A stretch of 8,152 nucleotides of DNA from a bacterium (GTDB taxonomy: Bacteria > SZUA-182 > DTGQ01), in assembly GCA_023512255.1 (NCBI GenBank), contig JAILZY010000130.1, positions 1-8,152 on the forward strand, given 5' to 3'. The position numbers and the translations under genes were made by a program. Below, in pieces: positions 1-5,808 of this stretch. The notes under the pieces were generated by a model. That model made no database searches and was not told where the DNA came from. It saw nothing but the letters and a program-made list of their open reading frames with translations. Every line of letters begins with the position of its first letter. Position 1 is the first letter of the stretch.

Positions 1-92
1 ACTTTCTTCTCTCTTTATTTTCTCTCCTCCCCTTTATATTTTCAACATTATTTTTTCAACATGGGGAACATCTGTCAGTAGATTTTTTTCTA

Positions 93-180
93 CCTTGCCC
101 TTCCTTAATGGGAGGCTTGCAAAATTTGGGTGGGATGAGGCTTCTCCTGGAAAACCTTGCTCTCCTTCGATGGGAGGCGG
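93..180. repeat. Pair of short GC-rich hairpin direct repeats
   Basis: Two similar units, 93-119 and 155-180, both begin CCTTGC and share the core ATGGGAGGC. Each can fold on itself, with CCTTCC or TCTCC pairing with GGGAGG across a short loop. The minus-strand translation gives Pro/Gly-rich text such as PPPPIEGEQGFPGE, which is typical of short intergenic hairpin repeats read as protein and not of a gene. I see no ribosome binding site or conserved domain supporting either strand as coding. Confidence 0.5.
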
Positions 181-219
181 GGGAATGTGGGTAAGATATG
201 TGGACGGGGAGTATCCCCC

Positions 220-262
220 TTGTGATTTCTTGACAAGAGAGGGTATAATAGAAGCTGTCAAG
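220..262 (+). promoter_or_regulatory. Possible promoter within a TTGACA/TGTCAA dyad
   Basis: A perfect TATAAT hexamer lies at 244-249. The best -35 at acceptable spacing is TTGTGA (220-225, 18-nt spacer, four of six matches). The hexamer is also bracketed by a 7-bp inverted repeat, CTTGACA (229-235) and TGTCAAG (256-262). The left arm of that dyad is itself -35-like but only 8 nt from TATAAT, so it cannot be the matching -35. A transcript from here would cross repeat copy 1 and could reach the ParB-like gene at 613. This is a sequence-level suggestion only. Confidence 0.3.
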
Positions 263-272
263 CTAAACGATT

Positions 273-388
273 CTTTCGCTAAGTGCGTAACACAAGGTAG
301 GGGTTTGGTTTTAAACCCACCCCTAAGTCTAGGGCGGCCCTTGGGGTCCGCCGCAGCTTGCGCACTTTGTTTGCGAAAAGACCACTAA
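273..388 (+). repeat. Dispersed palindromic repeat, copy 1 (MITE-like)
   Basis: The ends are inverted: CTTTCGCTAAGTGCG on the left (273-287) and CGCACTT...GCGAAAAG on the right (361-380). The left end carries the 13-mer TGCGTAACACAAG (284-296), identical in all three copies. The right end CCGCCGCAGCTTGCGCAC and the trailing GACCACTAA (380-388) recur in copy 2. The interior holds two hairpins: 298-325, where TAGGGGT pairs with ACCCCTA-like sequence, and 333-352, where GGCGGCCC pairs with GGGTCCGCC. It contains no ORF of note, so it resembles a non-autonomous palindromic element or structured repeat. No target-site duplication is obvious. Confidence 0.75.
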
Positions 389-612
389 ATCTAAACCCTA
401 GATCCGGGACACGATTTTTGAAATTTAAAAATTCCCATTAAATTAGGTCAATCTTACCATTTACCCTAATGGGTGAAGACAATTTGGCTTATCCGTTTGA
501 GAATTATGGCCAATAATAAAGTATTCACGGATTTAAAATAAATATCGAGGAAGGAGATTCGATTAATCCTCACCAAAGAAGCAATAACCATAAGGAGAGT
601 GTTGGCCAGAAA

Positions 613-1614
613 GTGAATAGTAACCTTCTCTTTCCTATTCGATACGTTGAGATAGAAAAATTTGATCTCCAGCATCAGCCCTATATCATTCGCTATCCAT
701 TTGCTCTACATGGCGAGGGAGCTACGGCTGTCTGGCTGGAAGAGCTGATTAGCTCTATTAGACGCTTTGGTCTTCTTTCGCCTCTTATAGTCCATGTTGG
801 GAAAGAAGATAGGGGCTTTATCATTCATGGAGTAAGGCGTTTTTTGGCCTGTCAGGCCCTAGGCTGGACCAGCCTACCCTGTCGGGTTATTCCGTCCGAC
901 AAAGCGCCTTCCGAGCTCTATCAACTTAGTTTGTCGATTTTTCTCAGCCATCATAAGCCAAACGTCATGGAGCAGGCCAGAATTATCCAAAGGCTTCAAA
1001 CCCTTCTCCCGCAGGAGGTGATTATTCAGGAGTTTTTGCCTCGGCTTGGGCTTTCGCCCCAGCGAAAAGTGCTTGAGCGGATAAGCCAACTTGCTGGGCT
1101 AGAGGATGAGATTGCTGAACATCTGGCCCTTGGAGAAACAGACCCTCAGCTTGGCTGGCGGCTCATTAAGCTTACCCCTTCTTCGGCCAGACTGGCCATG
1201 CATCGCTTTTTGCGCAAGCTCCCCTTCACCTTGAGTCAGCAGTTTGAGATTGTCGAATATGTACAGGAGATCGCCCACAGGGAGCAGCGTTCGGTTGAGG
1301 ATTTGCTTGGGGCACAGGCAGTGCTGGAGCTTTTTGCCTCTGATCTTGATCAGCGGCAAAAAGCCAATGCCGTTCGGCTCTTTTGGCGTAGCAGGCGCTA
1401 TCCAAGACTGACTGCCCTTGAGGAGGAGTTTAACCAGCAGAAAAAAGCGCTTCGGCTGCCGGAGCATCTTGAGCTTTATCCGCCGCATAACTTTGAGCAC
1501 GGAAGCTATAAGTTTGAACTAAAGTTTGCTGACCTGGCCGAATTGCGGCAAAAACTGAAATTTTTAAATAATTTGATATCTTGTGAAAAATTTAAAAATA
1601 TTATCAAATCATAA
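613..1614 (+). CDS. ParB/Spo0J-like nuclease-fold protein
   Basis: 333-residue protein with an N-terminal ParB/Spo0J-type fold (about residues 4-95). The pattern LISSIRRFGLLSPLIV (45-60), a strand pair, then HGVRRFLACQALGW (72-85) and LPCRVIP corresponds to the family's 'GERR' box, with Val replacing the usual Glu. Residues about 136-190 (FLPRLGLSPQRKVLERISQL... then AEHLALGETDPQLGWRLIKL) resemble the ParB helix-turn-helix, so DNA binding is plausible. The C-terminal third is not recognised, and its last 18 residues are encoded by very AT-rich DNA. It starts with GTG; AAGGAG lies at 592-597, 15 nt upstream, which is longer than ideal. The frame is open back to 520 without an ATG, so the start is uncertain. 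There is no ParA partner; the next gene is an SPL-like radical SAM protein 26 nt downstream, which argues against ordinary chromosome partitioning. Confidence 0.8.
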   Translation: MNSNLLFPIRYVEIEKFDLQHQPYIIRYPFALHGEGATAVWLEELISSIRRFGLLSPLIVHVGKEDRGFIIHGVRRFLACQALGWTSLPCRVIPSDKAPSELYQLSLSIFLSHHKPNVMEQARIIQRLQTLLPQEVIIQEFLPRLGLSPQRKVLERISQLAGLEDEIAEHLALGETDPQLGWRLIKLTPSSARLAMHRFLRKLPFTLSQQFEIVEYVQEIAHREQRSVEDLLGAQAVLELFASDLDQRQKANAVRLFWRSRRYPRLTALEEEFNQQKKALRLPEHLELYPPHNFEHGSYKFELKFADLAELRQKLKFLNNLISCEKFKNIIKS

Positions 1615-1640
1615 TCTACCTAATCTGCCAAGAGCTGATC

Positions 1641-2717
1641 ATGCCTCCATATCTGCCAAAAAGAATTATTATTAGCCCACAGCTTTCCTCATCCTCTCCG
1701 CTGGTTGAAAGTATTCTCCGCCATGCTCCTTGCGCTCAGGTGGAATATAGGAAAATCGATCAGGATTGCCTTCATCTGCTCACCGCGGATGATCTTGTGG
1801 TAACTCGGCATCAGGGCAGTTTCTATAAGCCCTGCCCCGGCACTCAGCACTATCTTTGCTGCCAGTATAAGATTTTGCACATTGGCGCAAACTGCCCTCT
1901 GTCCTGCACTTATTGTATCCTGCAAGCTTACCTGGACCATCCGGCCTTGATTGTCCATGCTAACGTGGAAGAGATGCTGTCAGAACTAGATGAGCTTTTT
2001 TTTCGCTTCCCCTCAAGTTTTTTTCGGATTGGTACCGGTGAGCTTACCGATAGCTTAGTGCTGGACCACCTGACTGGGCTGTCAACTATCCTCGTCCCAT
2101 ATTTTGCCGCCCAAAAAAATGCCTGCCTGGAGCTTAAGACCAAGACCACCAATGTTGGCCATCTGAAAGACCTAGATCACAGGGGAAAAACCATTGTAGC
2201 TTGGTCATTGAATTCGGCCAGTGTGGTCTGTCGGGAAGAGCTTGGCGCACCCTCGGTTGAGGAGCGGCTGCTGGCAGCCAGAGCCTGTCAGGAGTGGGGA
2301 TATCGGCTGGCCTTTCACTTTGATCCTATTATCTATTATCCAGGCTGGGAAAAAGAGTATCAAGAAACCATAGAGCAGCTTTTTTCCACCATTAAGTCAT
2401 CTCGGATTGCTTGGATCAGCCTGGGCTGCTTTCGGTATCTGCCTCGGCTAAAGCCGATCATTCAGGAAAAATTCCACCATAGCCGGATTATCTATGAGGA
2501 GTTTATCCAGGGGCTTGACGGGAAGATGCGATATTTGGAAATCCTGCGCCAGCAGATCTATGCCAATATGGTTCGATGGATCAGGCAGAGGGCTCCTGAG
2601 TGTTTTCTGTATCTTTGTATGGAAAGCCCTAAGGTATGGCGAAACAGTTTAGGATTTGCTCCGGCTAGCAATCAGGAGCTTCAATCATGGCTTGATCAGC
2701 GTGGCCGCAATTTTTGA
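1641..2717 (+). CDS. Spore photoproduct lyase-family radical SAM protein
   Basis: 358 residues, close to the usual SPL length. The radical SAM cluster motif is Cys85-x3-Cys89-x2-Cys92 in IGANCPLSCTYC, the CX3CX2C spacing that should bind a [4Fe-4S] cluster and S-adenosylmethionine. The upstream segment HQGSFYKPCPGTQHYLCC and the downstream segments RIGTGELTDSLVLDHL (129-144), LELKTKTTNV (163-172) and RLAFHFDPII (222-231) follow the SPL-type layout. Bacillus SPL uses a cysteine after the cluster motif (about 141) as hydrogen donor. The aligned segment here reads GELTDS with no Cys, so repair of spore photoproduct should not be assumed. The ATG at 1641 has only a weak AGAG upstream, and the gap to the ParB-like gene is 26 nt, so co-transcription is likely. 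No sporulation genes are seen. Family assignment is firm; substrate is unknown. Confidence 0.85.
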   Translation: MPPYLPKRIIISPQLSSSSPLVESILRHAPCAQVEYRKIDQDCLHLLTADDLVVTRHQGSFYKPCPGTQHYLCCQYKILHIGANCPLSCTYCILQAYLDHPALIVHANVEEMLSELDELFFRFPSSFFRIGTGELTDSLVLDHLTGLSTILVPYFAAQKNACLELKTKTTNVGHLKDLDHRGKTIVAWSLNSASVVCREELGAPSVEERLLAARACQEWGYRLAFHFDPIIYYPGWEKEYQETIEQLFSTIKSSRIAWISLGCFRYLPRLKPIIQEKFHHSRIIYEEFIQGLDGKMRYLEILRQQIYANMVRWIRQRAPECFLYLCMESPKVWRNSLGFAPASNQELQSWLDQRGRNF

Positions 2718-2766
2718 AGGCCGTATTAACTAGAAATTATTCGAAAAGCCGGGCTAGCTCCAATTT

Positions 2767-4365
2767 TCAATTTTCGGACTCATCCATTTGATAGACCTCA
2801 AAGCTGATATCAGGGAAAAGGTTATCGGCCCTTTCTATACTCTCAAGCCAGTCGGTGTCAATAGAGCCAGCCAGGACCTGATGACAGATACGGTTAAATT
2901 GCTCAAGGTGGGCAATGGTGCGCCTTATAGCGTATTGGACACAGGTTTTGTTATGGATGATAAAGGCCCAGTCACTCCCCTGGGCCAGCAGGAGTTCACG
3001 GCTGGCCTGATTGAGAGCCCTTCGCACCTCAGCATTGCTGCCGGCAAACCGCGCCGCCAAAAACTCCATAAGCTGTGCGGCCTTGAACAGAGGAGGATAG
3101 ATCCATTTATTGGTGCTATTGAGCCACATCTCATTATACCCTTTCCATCCCCAACTGGAAGCGGCAGGCTGGACAACCTGATTGATGGGAAATCTTTCCA
3201 GATATTCCGAGGGAGTGATCATCCTGAGCGAGCCCCCACTGGCCGCGATCTCCCGAATCAGGAAGTTGAGCCAGTCAGGTCCTTCATACCACCAGTGGCC
3301 AAATAGTTCTGCGTCGTAGGGAGCAACAAATAGAGGGGGGCGATCCATCTGCCGACTTAGGAAAAGGCTGTAGCTTTCATGGCTGCGAAAGCAATCCCTG
3401 GCGTGCTCTCTGGCTCTGGCTAGAGCTTTTGGTGGATGGTAAAAATCCTTGTGCCTGCCAGATCCGGTAATCCGATAATATTTTATCCCAGTATCAACCC
3501 TCAGATTCTGATGGAGGTATGGCCTGATATACTCATAGTCAAGGTCATGGCCAACATCACGGTAAAATTCCCGATAATCAGGATCCGCCGGATACCCCTC
3601 CTGGGCACTCCACACTTGCCTGGCTGACCTTTGATCACGTCCGAAAGCAGCTACTCCTGACGGGCAATAGACAGGAGCATAGACCAAATACTTGGGCCGA
3701 GGGTGAGCATAGGCAAGCCCGTGGGTATCTAAAAAAAAGAATCGCAGGCCAAAAGAGCGCAGTAGCTGGTCAAGACCGGGATAGTAACCACACTCAGGCA
3801 GCCAAATGCCGCGAGAGGTTTGTCCAAACACCTTCTGATAATAATCTAGTGCTACGGCAATCTGGGCCCTTACCGAGGATGGGTTCATCTTTAAGAGGGG
3901 CAGATATCCGTGCGTTGCCGGACAGGTAATAATCTCAAGCTTCCCCAGGGTCTGAAAATGGGAGAAGGCCGAGAGGAGGTTTCGCTCATACCTTTGTTGA
4001 AAAAGGCGCTTATTGGTCAGAAATTTTTCATGGTATAGGGAAGATAGAGGCAGAAGTTCCTGATGGTGCCTATTTCTTAGAATCTCTTTTTCTGCCAGTT
4101 CTATAAGCCTGTCCAGATACCGAATAAATCTTTCCTGAAGGAGTGGATCAACGAGCATGGCCATCAGGGTAGGGCTTAGACTTAAGGTAAGCCGAAAATC
4201 CACCCCTTCCTCAACCAGATTCTCCAGTACTTGAAGCAGGGGGAGATAACTCTCATTGATGGCCTCAAACAACCAGCGCTCCTCCAGGCATTCATCCTGT
4301 TCAGGATGTCGGACAAAGGGGAGATGGGCATGGAGAATCAAGCAAAAATAGGCCCGCGACTCCAT
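2767..4365 (-). CDS. GH57 1,4-alpha-glucan branching enzyme
   Basis: 532 residues, matching bacterial GH57 branching enzymes (about 520-530). It transfers alpha-1,4 glucan segments to alpha-1,6 positions in glycogen synthesis, in the cytoplasm; no signal peptide is seen. The family motifs appear in order: HAHLPFVRHPE (12-22), ATHGYLPLL (150-158), GIWLPECGYYPG with the predicted nucleophile Glu191, GVAAFGRD in the mobile-loop region (237-244), PYDAELFGHWWYEGPDWL with the predicted acid/base Asp351, and SSWGWKGYNEMWLN (403-416). The C-terminal helical domain carries LLLAQGSDWAFIIHNKTCVQYA, also typical. The layout matches the Thermococcus TK1436 type, and all key residues are present. The ATG directly follows the TAA of the DUF4912 gene, with GGAG 5 nt upstream (4371-4374), implying coupled translation. 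It converges on the SPL-like gene across 49 nt, in which I see no clear terminator. Confidence 0.95.
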   Translation of the reverse strand: MESRAYFCLILHAHLPFVRHPEQDECLEERWLFEAINESYLPLLQVLENLVEEGVDFRLTLSLSPTLMAMLVDPLLQERFIRYLDRLIELAEKEILRNRHHQELLPLSSLYHEKFLTNKRLFQQRYERNLLSAFSHFQTLGKLEIITCPATHGYLPLLKMNPSSVRAQIAVALDYYQKVFGQTSRGIWLPECGYYPGLDQLLRSFGLRFFFLDTHGLAYAHPRPKYLVYAPVYCPSGVAAFGRDQRSARQVWSAQEGYPADPDYREFYRDVGHDLDYEYIRPYLHQNLRVDTGIKYYRITGSGRHKDFYHPPKALARAREHARDCFRSHESYSLFLSRQMDRPPLFVAPYDAELFGHWWYEGPDWLNFLIREIAASGGSLRMITPSEYLERFPINQVVQPAASSWGWKGYNEMWLNSTNKWIYPPLFKAAQLMEFLAARFAGSNAEVRRALNQASRELLLAQGSDWAFIIHNKTCVQYAIRRTIAHLEQFNRICHQVLAGSIDTDWLESIERADNLFPDISFEVYQMDESEN

Positions 4366-5613
4366 TTAATCTCCGCTTGTTCTGATTTTTTGAAACCAGA
4401 TAGGAATAAATTCGCGCACCTCTCCCCCTTGCGGCAACTGGGCTCGTAAACAAATCCAGTGTTTGCCCTGACGGCCAAGGTTTAGACGCCAGGAAAAGCT
4501 CCCGTCTGGATGAACCGGAACGGCATCCTCACCAATATAAATAGCCACTCCTGGTTGGGTGCGTCCATAGATTACAAGATCAAGGTCATACTGGAAAGAG
4601 GCCTCAAGACGCGAGGAGGCCGCTTTTTCTGAATGGCGAATATCCCCCCTCGAATAACTGCTCAAGGCAGCAGAAGAGAGGATGCTAATTGGGCTGCCGA
4701 AGAAGTCTCCAAGCTCTAGGCTCGAGAGGCTGCTCGGCAGATTATCTGAGGCTACGAAAGATGAGCCGAAAGAGGAGCTGCTTAAGCTGCTAAGGCTAGC
4801 TAGGCTACTCCACTCCGGTGCGCTCAAGCCTTCCTGTTCTCTTGCTTCAGAGAAAGCAGCCTCTGTGGGGATAAGGCCCTCAGGCTCTCTGGATTCCTTA
4901 CCCTGGGCCGCCTCATACTGGCCAGCAGGTGCTCCTTCCAGCCTTGTTATCTCCGCCGCTTTCTTGGGCTGGTGTTGAGACAACAGGTGGCGATAATACT
5001 CTTCCACCATTTCCTGACTGATGGGGTATTTTGAAGATGGCCTTTGGGCCAAAAGCTCTTCAGAGCTGATGAGGCTCACGGTTTCGTATTCGCCGAGAAC
5101 CTTCATCCACTTCTCCTGGCACTGAGGTGAGGAGATGGTATTTTTCGGAGTTTTGACCACATTTGACCGTTTGATGACATAAAATTCACCCGAGGCTAGA
5201 GATTTCAATCCCAATTCGGCGAAATAGAGCCTATCTGATCGGGGAACCTCTATATACCAGTCATTTTTCCATCCCTCAACCGGAAGATCAAAATATGAGC
5301 CAAATTGCTGCCTACCATTATCTTCTTCACCTTCAATTATCCGCAAGGTAAGCTGGCTATTTTGAAAAATATCCTTCTTTTGCGCACCTATGGCGGCCAA
5401 ATCTTCTGGCCACACTTCCCAGCAGGCGTAGAGATGCCTTGGATCAACCTCCAAAAGGAGCAAGAGAGGTGAAATCCACTCTGTAGATAGATCTGCCCTC
5501 TCCTTTGCTGGATAAGAATTTTGGCTATTGGCCGTTGCATGACTTGCGTGCATTTCACCGCTTTCTCGGGTAGCTTCCTTCCTAAACTCGGGCTTAAGTG
5601 GTTTCCTTGCCAA
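4366..5613 (-). CDS. DUF4912 domain protein with Ser-rich linker
   Basis: 415 residues if translation starts at the TTG at 5613. Residues about 44-165 match DUF4912 (SPLLLLLEVDPRHLYACWEVWPEDL, then QLTLRIIEGEE and DWYIEVPRSDRLYFAELGL). Residues about 344-395 match the conserved C-terminal part (DLVIYGRTQPGVAIYIGEDAVPVHPDGSFSWRL), probably a beta-sandwich. Between them a charged stretch (about 210-265) leads into a strongly Ser/Leu-rich linker (about 268-320). No signal peptide or membrane segment is seen. DUF4912 has no established biochemical role but is often found beside GH57 genes, and here it is immediately followed by the branching enzyme. The TTG has no good ribosome binding site and lies inside repeat copy 2. 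The first in-frame ATG is residue 21 (5553), preceded by GGTG, and the frame closes at 5638-5640. The N-terminus is therefore uncertain. Confidence 0.87.
   Translation of the reverse strand: MARKPLKPEFRKEATRESGEMHASHATANSQNSYPAKERADLSTEWISPLLLLLEVDPRHLYACWEVWPEDLAAIGAQKKDIFQNSQLTLRIIEGEEDNGRQQFGSYFDLPVEGWKNDWYIEVPRSDRLYFAELGLKSLASGEFYVIKRSNVVKTPKNTISSPQCQEKWMKVLGEYETVSLISSEELLAQRPSSKYPISQEMVEEYYRHLLSQHQPKKAAEITRLEGAPAGQYEAAQGKESREPEGLIPTEAAFSEAREQEGLSAPEWSSLASLSSLSSSSFGSSFVASDNLPSSLSSLELGDFFGSPISILSSAALSSYSRGDIRHSEKAASSRLEASFQYDLDLVIYGRTQPGVAIYIGEDAVPVHPDGSFSWRLNLGRQGKHWICLRAQLPQGGEVREFIPIWFQKIRTSGD
4371..4374 (-). promoter_or_regulatory. Ribosome binding site for the branching enzyme
   Basis: On the minus strand GGAG lies 5 nt before the ATG at 4365. 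It sits within the last codons of the DUF4912 gene, whose TAA abuts the ATG. This supports the chosen start and translational coupling of the two genes. Confidence 0.7.
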
Positions 5614-5801
5614 ATGCGTAACACAAGTGGGAGCGAATCAATTATCCTGAATCCAGAGAGAACACCTGAAAAGCTTTGTATTCCAGAATGTTAACTCACA
5701 CATTTTGTGAAAATTATGGCATAAGGATTACGCTATCAATTGTAGGTGCAGACCTTGTGCCCGCCCAGCCTTGTGCACTCTATTAGCGAAAAGACCACTA
5801 A
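5604..5801 (+). repeat. Dispersed palindromic repeat, copy 2 (expanded)
   Basis: Same orientation as copy 1. The left end carries the shared 13-mer TGCGTAACACAAG (5615-5627). The right end (5741-5801) ends in TTAGCGAAAAGACCACTAA, nearly as in copy 1. The 21 bases at 5741-5761 are identical to the reverse complement of 7425-7445 in copy 3. Aligned with copy 3, this copy carries about 83 extra bases between two ATTA tetramers (5641-5644 and 5727-5730), suggesting either a secondary insertion or a deletion in copy 3. The element fills the gap between two collinear genes: it ends 7 nt from the GH57-like stop codon and overlaps the TTG start of the DUF4912 gene. Confidence 0.78.
5713..5739 (-). 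promoter_or_regulatory. Weak candidate promoter for DUF4912 and branching enzyme
   Basis: On the minus strand a TTGATA (5739-5734) is followed after 15 nt by CATAAT (5718-5713). Each matches the sigma-70 consensus at five of six positions, but the spacing is short. It lies inside repeat copy 2, partly in the extra 83-base segment, and would give a leader of about 95 nt. Reported as a possibility only. Confidence 0.22.
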
Positions 5802-5808
5802 GTAAGGT

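Noticed and set aside
230-249. TTGACA (230-235) with TATAAT (244-249) as a consensus promoter
   Set aside because: The two hexamers are only 8 nt apart, too close to serve as a -35/-10 pair.
34-388. Open frames on both strands (34-261 minus, 95-388 plus) as small genes
   Set aside because: They overlap hairpin repeats and repeat copy 1, have Pro/Gly-rich repeat-like translations, and lack ribosome binding sites and recognisable domains.
466-675. Minus-strand 69-codon frame as a gene
   Set aside because: It overlaps the start of the ParB-like gene, has biased AT-rich content and shows no family resemblance.
2718-2766. Terminator between the convergent SPL-like and branching enzyme genes
   Set aside because: Only the short palindrome GCTAGC and T-rich stretches are seen; there is no stable stem followed by a T-run.
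2788-3306. 172-codon plus-strand frame inside the branching enzyme gene
   Set aside because: It is antisense to a protein with all GH57 motifs intact, and its translation has no recognisable domain.
4682-4978. Leu-rich plus-strand frame that looks like a coiled-coil protein
   Set aside because: It is the antisense reading of the Ser/Leu-rich linker of the DUF4912 gene, so the apparent helix pattern is a by-product.
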